Positions 1-7,140 of a DNA stretch of 14,078 nt are shown here, piece after piece. The stretch lies in contig JAQTVX010000023.1 of the NCBI GenBank assembly GCA_028706585.1, positions 1 to 14,078 of the forward strand, written 5' to 3'. The notes beneath the pieces are model-generated. The model searched no databases and was not told the DNA's origin. It was given only the letters and a program-made list of their open reading frames with translations. Positions within the stretch are counted from its first letter, which is position 1, and every line of letters begins with the position of its first letter. The stretch comes from Candidatus Krumholzibacteriia bacterium (lineage in GTDB: Bacteria; Krumholzibacteriota; Krumholzibacteriia; Krumholzibacteriales; Krumholzibacteriaceae). The position numbers were made by a program, and so were the translations under genes.

Positions 1-1472
1 CGCGGGTCGCGCATGACGAGCACGGCAAGAGGCTCCGACCCATCCGGGCCCGCCGCGGTCACGACAGCGCTCGCCTTCACCTCCGGCTGGCGGTCGAGCG
101 CCCGCTCGACGTCCTCGGGGTACACCTTCATGCCGGCCGATGTGACGATGACGTCTCTCTTGCGACCCTTGAAACGCAGATTGCCATTGCCGTCCATCTC
201 TCCCATGTCGCCCGTGCGGAACCATCCATCGCCGGCCGCACCGGCGGTTCCTGCGCTTTCCGCGCCGGCGCCCTCCGCCCCGACGCCCGCGGCTCCGGCA
301 GCCCCCGCCCCACCCCAGTACCCCGCCGTGACGTTCTCGCCGCGCACGAGGATCTCGCCATCATCGGCGAGCCGCACCTCCTGACCCGGCATGACCGCCC
401 CGATCGAACCCCTGACGAGCTTGAACGGATGGTTGACGCTGACGAGCGACGCGGTTTCGGTCATGCCGTAGCCCTGGATCACGGCGAAGCCCAGCCGGTC
501 CCAGAACTCTTCCGTTTCCGGGTCGAGCGGGGCCCCCCCCGAAATAAAGGCCCAGGACTTCCAGCCGAACATCGCGTGAATCCGGCGAAAATCCCACCAG
601 CGTCTCAGTGGATGGCGGCCGCGCGCGGCCGCGAACGTGCGATGAAACCTTTCGAGCTCGCCGCGCTCCTCGTAATAGCGCTCGATCTTCGCTCGCAGCG
701 TATCGAGAACGCGCGGCACCGCGACAATCACGGAGATGCGCTCGCGCTTGACCGTATCGATCGTATGCGATGGATTCAGGGATGACTGAAAGAACACCTC
801 GCCCCCGAGGAGCTGCGGCACGAAGACGCCCATGAGCTGGCCGAAGATATGGCTCAGAGGCAGCAGGTTCAGAAAGCGCAGCGGATGAACGAAACGTTCG
901 TATTTTCTGTAGCGGGCGATCTCCCGCTCGAGCGGATCGAGGTTCGCGAGCAGATTTCGATGCGTTATACATACGCCTTTCGGCTCCGCCGTCGTGCCCG
1001 AAGTGAACACGATCTCGGCCGTGTCGTCCGCGCTTGCTTCCACGATCGATGGCGGTTCGGCGGCGCGGCACGAAAGGATCGAGATCAGCTCTTCCAGCTC
1101 GATCGCGGGAATCTCCGGCGGGACCTTCCCGCGCGCGGCCCGATCGAGGACCGCGAGCTTCGCCTCCACCTGGCGCGCCACGCGAGCGACGAAATCCGGC
1201 TCGCTCTGGACATCGAGTGGCACGGCGATGGCCCCGCGAACGAGGCACCCGAAAAACACCGCTACCCATTCGGGGGAGCTATCGGCCCATATCAGGACGC
1301 GATCCCCCCTGTCGACGGATCGCGCTTCAAGCTCCCGGGCGAACCGATAGGACGTCCGCGCGACGAGGCCGTACGACCAGCGCGCCGTTCTCAGGGCACG
1401 TTTGTGTACGAATGCGGTATCATCGCCGCGGAGGAGAAAATCGTCGAGGTAGCTCGCGAGCGTCGAATGCAC
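1..1472 (-). CDS. AMP-forming long-chain acyl-CoA synthetase (partial, C-terminus outside window)
   Basis: This is an ANL-superfamily adenylate-forming enzyme, expected to activate a fatty or related carboxylic acid to acyl-AMP and then acyl-CoA at the cytoplasmic membrane. The reading frame is open for 490 codons and runs off the left edge. The ATP-binding P-loop TSGTTAEPKG is at residues 157-166, with Ala where most members have a third Gly. GYGMTET is at 334-340, TGD at 420-422 and FKGRKRD at 434-440. The C-terminal catalytic lysine would lie beyond the window. Substrate cannot be read from the sequence. I chose the GTG at 1472 because a strong promoter sits just upstream and homologous enzymes start near this STLASYLDDFL segment. 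An ATG at 1499 is in frame, directly after a TGA, but lies inside the promoter. A 28-residue Gly/Ala-rich insertion (residues 387-414) separates GYW from DGWFRTGD. It is divergent from menG. Confidence 0.93.
   Translation of the reverse strand, partial: MHSTLASYLDDFLLRGDDTAFVHKRALRTARWSYGLVARTSYRFARELEARSVDRGDRVLIWADSSPEWVAVFFGCLVRGAIAVPLDVQSEPDFVARVARQVEAKLAVLDRAARGKVPPEIPAIELEELISILSCRAAEPPSIVEASADDTAEIVFTSGTTAEPKGVCITHRNLLANLDPLEREIARYRKYERFVHPLRFLNLLPLSHIFGQLMGVFVPQLLGGEVFFQSSLNPSHTIDTVKRERISVIVAVPRVLDTLRAKIERYYEERGELERFHRTFAAARGRHPLRRWWDFRRIHAMFGWKSWAFISGGAPLDPETEEFWDRLGFAVIQGYGMTETASLVSVNHPFKLVRGSIGAVMPGQEVRLADDGEILVRGENVTAGYWGGAGAAGAAGVGAEGAGAESAGTAGAAGDGWFRTGDMGEMDGNGNLRFKGRKRDVIVTSAGMKVYPEDVERALDRQPEVKASAVVTAAGPDGSEPLAVLVMRDP
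615..632. repeat. 18-bp perfect GC palindrome inside the acyl-CoA synthetase gene
   Basis: The 18 bases read the same on both strands and contain two GCGGCCGC octamers joined by a CG step. They lie in coding sequence for an Ala/Arg-rich segment. In such GC-rich DNA this may be a by-product of codon choice, and no function is claimed. Confidence 0.6.
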
Positions 1473-1479
1473 GATCGCG

Positions 1480-1508
1480 ATGATAGAGCAAATCCGCATT
1501 CATGTCAA
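1480..1508 (-). promoter_or_regulatory. Sigma70-type promoter of the acyl-CoA synthetase gene
   Basis: On the minus strand a perfect -35 TTGACA (1508-1503) is followed by a 17-base spacer and a -10 TATCAT (1485-1480), matching 11 of 12 consensus bases. The predicted +1 is near 1473, one base before the GTG at 1472, so the mRNA would be essentially leaderless. The alternative ATG at 1499 would lie upstream of this +1. Confidence 0.65.
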
Positions 1509-1525
1509 AAATCCCGCGTGCTTGC

Positions 1526-1554
1526 TTGATGGCCGCCGGCGCATCTCGTACAAT
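1526..1554 (+). promoter_or_regulatory. Sigma70-type promoter of menG
   Basis: A -35 TTGATG (1526-1531), a 17-base spacer and a -10 TACAAT (1549-1554) point toward menG. The predicted +1 near 1561 leaves a leader of about 43 bases. Its -35 box lies 17 bases from the -35 box of the divergent synthetase promoter, so the two are back to back. Confidence 0.6.
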
Positions 1555-1603
1555 GGACAGCCGGCACGTTGAACGAGAGGGGCGCTGGCCCGGGGGGAAT
1601 CGG

Positions 1604-2404
1604 ATGCGAAAAGACGTCGACAGAGCCGCATGCGGCTCCCGCGAGGCGGCGGCGCCGGACAAGAAGCGCCTGGTCGCCGCCCGCTTCGACAAAATCGCCC
1701 CGCGATACGATCTCGCGAACTCGCTCCTCAGCTTCGGACTCCATTATCATTGGCGAAGATACGCCGTCCGGCGGCTCGCACTGAAACGGGGGGAAAATGT
1801 GCTGGACCTGTGCGGCGGCACCGGAGATTTCGCCGTTCTCGCGGCCTCCCGCGTGGCGAGCGATGGAACCGTCACGGTTTGCGACGTGAGCCCGGCCATG
1901 ATACGGGCGGGCCGGTTGAAGGTGGAGCGCTCGGGCAATCGGGATGCCGTCCTGTGGGTGCAGGGAGACGCGGAAGACTTGAGCTTCCCAGACGGCGCCT
2001 TCGACGCGGTGACCGTCGGCTTCGGCGTACGGAATCTCGCGTGCCTGGAAGCCGGCCTCAGGGAGATGTTCCGAGTATTGAAGGCGGGCGGAAGGCTCGC
2101 AATCCTCGAATTCTCGGTGCCGGAAACGAGGTTGTTCCGCAAACTCTACGAATGGTACTCCTTCAGGGTCATGCCTTTCGTCGGAAGAGCGGTCACGGGC
2201 GCGGCGGAGCCCTACACATACCTCGCGGAATCCATCCGGGTGTTTCCCCCGCCCGCAGCCTTCAAGGCCTCCCTCGAAGCCGCGGGGTTCACGAACGTCA
2301 CCATCGACAGGCTCACCGCCGGAATAACGGCCGTCTACCTCTGCGAAAAGGAAGCCGATAGCACCCGCGGATTGAAACCAACCGGCTCATCCAGCGTAGA
2401 ATAG
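1604..2404 (+). CDS. menG: Demethylmenaquinone methyltransferase (UbiE/MenG family)
   Basis: A class I SAM-dependent methyltransferase of 266 residues, expected to C-methylate demethylmenaquinone in the last step of menaquinone synthesis at the inner membrane. Family marks are the SAM-binding VLDLCGGTGDFA (motif I), the GDAEDLSFPDGAFDAVTVGFGVRNL region, ILEFSVPE, and the late EPYTYLAESIRVFP typical of UbiE/MenG rather than generic methyltransferases. The start at 1604 is preceded by a GGGGGG run at a suitable distance and gives a normal family length. The frame is open back to 1502, but the extra 34 residues are not family-like and would begin upstream of the predicted transcription start. 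The last ~15 residues form a short non-conserved tail. No other men or ubi gene is visible, so menaquinone rather than ubiquinone as substrate is inferred from the likely lineage. Confidence 0.92.
   Translation: MRKDVDRAACGSREAAAPDKKRLVAARFDKIAPRYDLANSLLSFGLHYHWRRYAVRRLALKRGENVLDLCGGTGDFAVLAASRVASDGTVTVCDVSPAMIRAGRLKVERSGNRDAVLWVQGDAEDLSFPDGAFDAVTVGFGVRNLACLEAGLREMFRVLKAGGRLAILEFSVPETRLFRKLYEWYSFRVMPFVGRAVTGAAEPYTYLAESIRVFPPPAAFKASLEAAGFTNVTIDRLTAGITAVYLCEKEADSTRGLKPTGSSSVE
2372..2402 (+). promoter_or_regulatory. Possible promoter of the CBM9/DUF5916 gene, inside the 3' end of menG
   Basis: TTGAAA (2372-2377) and TAGAAT (2397-2402) are good hexamers but separated by 19 bases, longer than ideal. 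The predicted +1 near 2409 would give a 41-base leader, similar to the other leaders inferred here. Read-through from menG, 45 bases upstream, is the alternative. Confidence 0.3.
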
Positions 2405-2449
2405 ATATCTGGAGCTCGCCTCGTACTTCGCCACGGAGGAACGACACGC

Positions 2450-4648
2450 ATGAAGGTATCGCAGCATTCTCTTCCATCCGCGGCCCTGTGCGTGCTGCTC
2501 TCCGCCGCGTCCACGCTCGCTTCGGCGCAGACACATAAGACGCTGATCCTCAATAGGGTTCAGTCCTCCGTTACCGTTGACGGCGTCATCGAGGCCGCCT
2601 GGAGTCAGGCCGACTCGGCCAGCGATTTCGTTCAGTTCTCGCCGTATCACGGCAAGGAGCCCGCCAAGAAGACCACGGCCAAGGTTCTCACCACGGACCG
2701 CGCCCTCTACTGCATCATCATCTGCTACGACGATAGATATAGCGTTCAGCGGATCAGAGGAATGCTCGACGATACCGACGGCGACATCGTATCCCTCATG
2801 ATCGATACCTTCGACGACAAGCGCACGGCGTACAAATTCGCCGTCACCGCTTCCGGCGTGCGGGCCGACTGCCGTCTGCTCGACGACGCCCGCAACCGCG
2901 ATTACAACTGGGATGGAGTTTGGTTCTCTGCGGCGCGCATTCACGATTGGGGGTTCGCCGTCGAGATGGAGATACCCTATCGGTCGATCCAATACGGTGA
3001 TGGTCTGAGGGAATGGGGTCTCGACTTCGACCGCTGGACCCCCGCGCGCGCCGAGGACATCTACTGGTGCGCGTACGAGGAGAACGAGGGCCAGCGTATC
3101 TCGAAATTCGGGAGCCTCGCGTTCCGGGACTTTTACCCCTCCGTCAAAGGGCTCAATCTCGAGATCTATCCGGTCGGCATAGCGAAGGCACAGTACGCCG
3201 GCGACTCGAAATACGATTTCGATCCCAACGCCGGTGTCGACGTATTCTACAACCCGTCGCGGCGGCTCACCTTCCAGCTAACCGCCAATCCCGATTTCGC
3301 GCAGATCGAGGCGGATCCGTTTTCGTTCAACATCACACGCTATGAATCGTACTTCGACGAGCGGAGACCGTTCTTCACCGAGGGGAATGAGGTATTCATG
3401 CCGTCCGGACGCGAGCGCGGCTCCGGATTCTATGCGCCGCTCGAGCTGTTCTACTCGCGGAGAATCGGCAAGAAGCTCCCCGATGGCGGCGAGGTGCCGC
3501 TTCTCCTCGGAACGAGGGCGTTCGGCCGCGTGGACGATTGGGAGTACGGAGGCTTCCTCGCGGCCACCGGCAAGAAGGACTATATCTCTAACGGCGAAAA
3601 GCTGACCGAACCAAGTGCGCTCTTCGGCTCCGTGAGACTCAAGCGGCAGATTCTCGATAACTCCTCTGTCGGCCTCCTGTACGTCGGAAGGAACGACGAG
3701 GCCGAGAACACCGGGGTCGTCGACGTCGACGGAGCCTTTCGCGCCACGGATTGGCAGATCGCCTACCAGGTCGCCCGCTCGTACAAGAACTCTGAGGGGG
3801 ACTTCGCGTCGTCGGCCGGATTCAAGATGTCCAGGCAGAAATGGCTTCTCGCCGTGAGGAGCAAATACGTGGGGGAAGACTTCGATATCGATGAGGTCGG
3901 CTACGTTCCGTGGAGAGGCACGGCGGAATTCGTCGCGCTCGCCGGGCCCATCTGGTACTTCGACGAGGGCGTCATCCAGCAGATTCTGATCTATACGGGC
4001 GGCATGGCGGGCTACGAGAAGGTCGACTCATACACGGATCGACTCGGATCGCTCGGAATCAACATGCAGTTCAGAAACAACTGGGGCTACGAGGTGAGCC
4101 TGAGCGGCGGCCGCGCCAAGGATCAGGGCAAGCGATACGATACGTACGAGCTGGACTACTCCTCGTGGTGGAGCATCTCTCCCCGGTGGAACGGCTCATT
4201 GAGCGGAGGCTTCGCCCGCACATACAACTTCTCGAGAGACTACCTCGGCGTCTTTTCCTGGACGGAGGGCGACATAGAATGGAGCGTCCTCGACGTGCTC
4301 AAGCTGGGAACCTCCCTCGGTTCATTCGTCGAATGGGATCCCGATAACCGGCTCGAGGACGTCACGTTCAACTCGCGTCCGTACTTCTCGCTCACGCCCG
4401 TGAACAACCTGAACGTCCGCGCCTACCTCGATAACGTGTACGTGCGATCGACCGGCGACGTGCAGCAGCTCATCGGCGGGCTCTTATTCTCCTACAATTT
4501 CCGCCCGAAGAGCTGGATCTACTTCGCCGTGAACGAGGTCAGAGACCGAAGCGACGAATACGACGGTATCGGAACTCTGCTGCCGAGCAGCCTGCATCTC
4601 ACGGACAGAGCCGCGGTGCTAAAGCTGAAATACCTCTTCTATTTCTGA
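2450..4648 (+). CDS. Secreted CBM9-like/DUF5916 outer-membrane barrel protein
   Basis: A 732-residue protein with a cleavable signal peptide (basic MKVSQHS start, hydrophobic core, ASA-Q cleavage near residue 26). Residues ~35-225 resemble the carbohydrate-binding family 9-like beta-sandwich: VTVDGVIEAAW near the start, then LMIDTFDDKRTAYKF and WGFAVEMEIPYRSI. The remainder matches the DUF5916 type, with the hallmark NPDFAQIEAD followed by YFDERRPFFTEG at about 281-313 and FYSRRIGK soon after. Many alternating aromatic/polar strands and a final Phe (LKYLFYF) suggest a beta-barrel assembled by the BAM machinery. The biochemical role of this family is not established; uptake or surface binding of a ligand is only a guess. 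GGAGGA at 2435-2440 lies 9 bases before the ATG. No TonB box or partner SusD-like gene is seen. The length of about 730 residues is usual for the family. Confidence 0.88.
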   Translation: MKVSQHSLPSAALCVLLSAASTLASAQTHKTLILNRVQSSVTVDGVIEAAWSQADSASDFVQFSPYHGKEPAKKTTAKVLTTDRALYCIIICYDDRYSVQRIRGMLDDTDGDIVSLMIDTFDDKRTAYKFAVTASGVRADCRLLDDARNRDYNWDGVWFSAARIHDWGFAVEMEIPYRSIQYGDGLREWGLDFDRWTPARAEDIYWCAYEENEGQRISKFGSLAFRDFYPSVKGLNLEIYPVGIAKAQYAGDSKYDFDPNAGVDVFYNPSRRLTFQLTANPDFAQIEADPFSFNITRYESYFDERRPFFTEGNEVFMPSGRERGSGFYAPLELFYSRRIGKKLPDGGEVPLLLGTRAFGRVDDWEYGGFLAATGKKDYISNGEKLTEPSALFGSVRLKRQILDNSSVGLLYVGRNDEAENTGVVDVDGAFRATDWQIAYQVARSYKNSEGDFASSAGFKMSRQKWLLAVRSKYVGEDFDIDEVGYVPWRGTAEFVALAGPIWYFDEGVIQQILIYTGGMAGYEKVDSYTDRLGSLGINMQFRNNWGYEVSLSGGRAKDQGKRYDTYELDYSSWWSISPRWNGSLSGGFARTYNFSRDYLGVFSWTEGDIEWSVLDVLKLGTSLGSFVEWDPDNRLEDVTFNSRPYFSLTPVNNLNVRAYLDNVYVRSTGDVQQLIGGLLFSYNFRPKSWIYFAVNEVRDRSDEYDGIGTLLPSSLHLTDRAAVLKLKYLFYF

Positions 4649-4654
4649 CGCGGC

Positions 4655-4673
4655 ATCGACAGCCCGAGTCGAT
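4655..4673. repeat. Inverted repeat overlapping the radical SAM gene promoter
   Basis: ATCGAC (4655-4660) and GTCGAT (4668-4673) are perfect inverted copies around a 7-base loop. The left arm covers most of the proposed -35 hexamer. It starts 6 bases after the stop codon of the barrel-protein gene and has no real T-tract. It could be a weak terminator or an operator. Confidence 0.4.
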
Positions 4674-4684
4674 TCTGCTAATAT
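4656..4684 (+). promoter_or_regulatory. Sigma70-type promoter of the radical SAM gene
   Basis: TCGACA (4656-4661), a 17-base spacer and TAATAT (4679-4684) with an extended -10 TG at 4676-4677. The predicted +1 near 4691 gives a leader of about 41 bases before the ATG at 4732. Confidence 0.5.
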
Positions 4685-4731
4685 CTCTCAATCCAGCGCG
4701 GCGAGATTGTGTCGAACCAGGAGAGATTCGA

Positions 4732-6207
4732 ATGATTCCCCGGAAGATTCTCGAGAGCGCTTCCGTCAAGGATCTGTACCGGCTCATGCTCGAAAACAGG
4801 CTTTCCCGCAAGGCCCTTTTCGGCATCGTCGGAAGACGCCTGCACCGCGAACTCGTCGTTGAGAACGCGGAGGGCCGCCCGCGGCGCGTGCAGGAGCTCA
4901 AGCACGCGTACATGATGGCCCTGTTTCACGGATTCGACCGGGCGATGACCAGGGGGTACGTGTCCAGGAGCGTGACGGAGCGCCTCCTCGACACCGTCCT
5001 CGAGAACGTCATCGTGAACGAGAAGCATCCGGTCGGCCCGGGGCCGCATCCGCTGCTCCTCGTCGTGAGCCCGACCGGACGTTGCAATCTGCGGTGCGAG
5101 GGTTGCTACGCCGCGAGCGAATCGGCTGACCGCGCGGGCCTCACCGGCCTCGACTTCGACATATTCGACCGGATCGTGACGGACAAGAGGCGGCTCTGGG
5201 ATTCACATCTGACCATCGTATCGGGAGGCGAGCCGTTCCTCTGGCGCGACGGGGAGCGGGGCCTCCTGGATCTGGTCGAGAGGCATCCGACGGAGTTCTT
5301 CATGATCTATACCAACGGCACCCTGATCACGGACGATCTCGCCAGAAGGATGGCGGAGCTCGGGAACATTTCGCCCGCATTGTCGCTCGAGGGATTCGAA
5401 GAGGAGACGGACGCACGCAGAGGCGCGGGCACGTTCGAGAAGGTGCTACAGGCCTTCGAGCGTATGCGGCGGCACGGAGTGCCGTTCGGCGTCTCGGTCA
5501 CCCCGACCAGCAAGAACTGGGACACGGTCACGAGCGACCGGTTCATCGACTTCTGCTTCGACGCCCAGGGTGCCGTGTATGCCTGGTGCTTTCAATACAT
5601 GCCGATCGGGAGCAGCCCGGACCTGGATCTGATGGTTTCTCCTGAAAACCGCCTCGAGATGCTGCGCAGAACAAACCATCTCGTGCGCGACAAGAAGGTG
5701 CTCTTCGCCGACTTCTGGAACAGCGGGATCGCGAGCTACGGATGCATCAGCGCCGGTCGCGCGGGCGGTCAGTTCTACATCGACTGGAACGGCGACGTCA
5801 CGCCGTGCGTTTTCGTGCCTTACGCCGTCGACAACATCTACTCCGTGTACGAGAGAGGCGACGATCTGAATGCGCTCCGCGAGGCCCCGTTCTTCCGCAA
5901 GATCAGGGCCTGGCAGGACGAATATGGCTTCAAACAGAGCGCGGACAAGGTTCAGAACTGGCTGTGCCCCTGCCCCATCCGCGACGATTTCGATCGCCTG
6001 CGCGATGCGGCGCTCGAAACGAACGCGCGGCCGATCAACGAAGCGGCGGCCGATGCGCTCGTGAATCCTGATTTCCGCCGGCGCATGGCGGCATGCGCCG
6101 GCGAATTCAAGAAGATGAGCGCACCAGTTTGGGAGATGGAGTTCTCCGATTCGGCTACAGCGGAGCCGGCCCCCCGTTCGAAGCTCAGTCCAGGATCAGG
6201 CGCTTGA
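4732..6207 (+). CDS. Radical SAM protein with reduced SPASM/twitch-like C-terminal cluster region
   Basis: A 491-residue cytoplasmic radical SAM enzyme. C118, C122 and C125 (CNLRCEGC) form the CxxxCxxC site that binds the SAM-coordinated 4Fe-4S cluster. GGEP (165-168) is the usual SAM amino-group contact, and IYTNGTLI (192-199) is a typical barrel strand. After the barrel, C338-x15-G-x4-C359 and then C412-P-C414 could bind one auxiliary cluster. This resembles SPASM but lacks the full seven-cysteine set. About 105 residues with a helical look precede the core and about 75 follow the last CxC. AGGAGAG at 4719-4725 lies 6 bases before the ATG. SPASM proteins often modify ribosomal peptides, but no precursor peptide gene is evident nearby, so the substrate is unknown. 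It ends 7 bases from the convergent lipoprotein gene. Confidence 0.88.
   Translation: MIPRKILESASVKDLYRLMLENRLSRKALFGIVGRRLHRELVVENAEGRPRRVQELKHAYMMALFHGFDRAMTRGYVSRSVTERLLDTVLENVIVNEKHPVGPGPHPLLLVVSPTGRCNLRCEGCYAASESADRAGLTGLDFDIFDRIVTDKRRLWDSHLTIVSGGEPFLWRDGERGLLDLVERHPTEFFMIYTNGTLITDDLARRMAELGNISPALSLEGFEEETDARRGAGTFEKVLQAFERMRRHGVPFGVSVTPTSKNWDTVTSDRFIDFCFDAQGAVYAWCFQYMPIGSSPDLDLMVSPENRLEMLRRTNHLVRDKKVLFADFWNSGIASYGCISAGRAGGQFYIDWNGDVTPCVFVPYAVDNIYSVYERGDDLNALREAPFFRKIRAWQDEYGFKQSADKVQNWLCPCPIRDDFDRLRDAALETNARPINEAAADALVNPDFRRRMAACAGEFKKMSAPVWEMEFSDSATAEPAPRSKLSPGSGA
6076..6103. repeat. Perfect 12-bp stem, 4-base loop hairpin in the 3' end of the radical SAM gene
   Basis: CGCCGGCGCATG (6076-6087) and CATGCGCCGGCG (6092-6103) are exact inverted copies around GCGG. 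It encodes the RRRMAACAG stretch of the radical SAM protein and lies about 100 bases before its stop. No T-tract follows, so it is not a standard intrinsic terminator. It could protect mRNA ends or slow antisense transcription where two genes converge. Confidence 0.7.
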
Positions 6208-6214
6208 CGGCAGG

Positions 6215-6985
6215 CTATTCGAACAGTTTCTCGGCCTGCTGATACGCGGCGTGCACCTTTTCCACGGCGGCCTGCACCTTTGCCTTCTCATCCACCTTGA
6301 CGGTCTCGGCCAGCTCGTTCACGGCCGTCTCGAGCTCTTGCACCGCGGCGACGAAATCGGCCTGCCGCTCCGCCAATCGCTTGGGCAGCTGTGCCGCCTT
6401 CAGCGCAGGCATCTTCTCCAGCATGGCCGCCGCCCCGGCGCGAATCTGCGCGAGATCGTACGCGGGAGCATCATAGTGGTAGAGCCTGTACAAATCCTGG
6501 TGAAAGGCCTCAAGCTCCGGCACGACCGGACGGACCGTGCGCACCAATTGCTCGTAGGCCGCATGGAATGCTTCGGTCTGCGCGAGCATCTCTTCCGTGT
6601 TTTCCGTGTTCGCGGCATCGTGCAGTTTCTGCAAGGCGGCCTTCAGATTCGCCTTGCCTTCGCCCCAAGCCTCCTGCTTGTCGCGCAGGATGCCCGGGAG
6701 CTCCGCCGCATCCAGATTGGCCACCAGTGTGTCGGCCCGCGGGAGAAGCTCCTTGATCAGGCTGAAATCTTTTTCGGCATAGGCGCTATGCCAGAGCGGA
6801 TAGACGACCTCGTGCAGCTCGCCGAGGGCGGGCACGGACGCCGTGAGCTCCTCCTGGGTGATTTCCGCGGGTGCGGCACCCTTTTCGCCGGCCGCCTGAT
6901 CCTTCCCGGCCTTCTGGCAGGCAAACCCAGCGCAGAGTGCCGAAACGAACAAGCCGATCACGAGAAAACGGACAAGACTCTTCAT
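6215..6985 (-). CDS. Predicted lipoprotein of two 104-residue helical repeats with His/Tyr motifs
   Basis: A 256-residue exported protein that I do not recognise as a named family. Residues 1-22 are a basic start and hydrophobic core ending at C23 (GFAC-QK), probably a lipoprotein signal with a non-ideal lipobox. A charged Ala/Gly/Lys linker reaches about residue 50. The mature part is rich in Ala, Glu, Leu and Lys and is probably all helical. It is an internal duplication at an exact 104-residue offset. LHEVVYPLWH (57-66) matches FHQDLYRLYH (161-170), LDAAELP (91-97) matches LKAAQLP (195-201), and HAAY (141-144) matches HAAY (245-248). The repeated histidines suggest metal or ligand binding, as an inference. 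GGAAGGAGG lies just upstream of the ATG. Its position divergent from pstS, across a 237-base region with its own good promoter, hints at related control but does not prove a phosphate role. Confidence 0.8.
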   Translation of the reverse strand: MKSLVRFLVIGLFVSALCAGFACQKAGKDQAAGEKGAAPAEITQEELTASVPALGELHEVVYPLWHSAYAEKDFSLIKELLPRADTLVANLDAAELPGILRDKQEAWGEGKANLKAALQKLHDAANTENTEEMLAQTEAFHAAYEQLVRTVRPVVPELEAFHQDLYRLYHYDAPAYDLAQIRAGAAAMLEKMPALKAAQLPKRLAERQADFVAAVQELETAVNELAETVKVDEKAKVQAAVEKVHAAYQQAEKLFE

Positions 6986-7030
6986 AATGCCTCCTTCCCT
7001 GCTTTGTTAACGACTGCCCACACGCCGCAA

Positions 7031-7059
7031 GTAATACCACTCGAGCCGCCTCCTGTCAA
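7031..7059 (-). promoter_or_regulatory. Sigma70-type promoter of the His/Tyr-repeat lipoprotein gene
   Basis: On the minus strand a perfect TTGACA (7059-7054), a 17-base spacer and TATTAC (7036-7031). The predicted +1 near 7024 gives a leader of about 39 bases, which includes the strong GGAAGGAGG ribosome-binding site. Confidence 0.65.
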
Positions 7060-7073
7060 TTCTCGTCGGCCGG

Positions 7074-7103
7074 CGCTTTTCCCTCGCTGAACGGTGAAAA
7101 GCG
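7074..7103. promoter_or_regulatory. Inverted repeat between the divergent lipoprotein and pst promoters (candidate operator)
   Basis: CGCTTTTC (7074-7081) and GAAAAGCG (7096-7103) are perfect 8-base inverted copies 14 bases apart, giving a centre spacing of 22 bases (two helical turns). This suits a dimeric regulator. The repeat lies 14 bases upstream of the lipoprotein -35 and just upstream of the proposed pst -35. It does not match the direct-repeat form of an E. coli Pho box. Confidence 0.5.
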
Positions 7104-7111
7104 ATATTGTC

Positions 7112-7140
7112 TTGAGCGACGGGAAAGGGTAAGCTACCCT
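7112..7140 (+). promoter_or_regulatory. Weak candidate promoter of the pst operon with an inverted repeat at its -10
   Basis: TTGAGC (7112-7117), a 17-base spacer and a poor -10 TACCCT (7135-7140). AGGGTA (7126-7131) and TACCCT (7135-7140) are perfect inverted copies around 3 bases, so the -10 region is itself palindromic and may be an operator. The poor -10 fits a promoter that needs an activator, but the exact start of pst transcription is uncertain. TATTGT at 7105-7110 is another possible -10. Confidence 0.3.

Noticed and set aside
849..1529. 226-codon plus-strand open frame
   Set aside because: It lies opposite the well-supported acyl-CoA synthetase. Its composition is Arg-rich, as expected of a GC-rich shadow frame.
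1502..1603. 34-residue N-terminal extension of menG
   Set aside because: It overlaps the promoter, lacks a ribosome-binding site at its ATG and has no family-like sequence. ATG 1604 has a purine-rich site and gives normal length.
7053..7060. CTGTCAAT, resembling half a Pho box upstream of pstS
   Set aside because: No second repeat occurs at 11 bases, and the same bases form the perfect -35 TTGACA of the opposite-strand lipoprotein promoter.
6251..7090. 279-codon plus-strand open frame over the lipoprotein gene
   Set aside because: It is a shadow of the minus-strand gene, which has a signal peptide, strong ribosome-binding site, promoter and internal repeats. The shadow frame has none of these.
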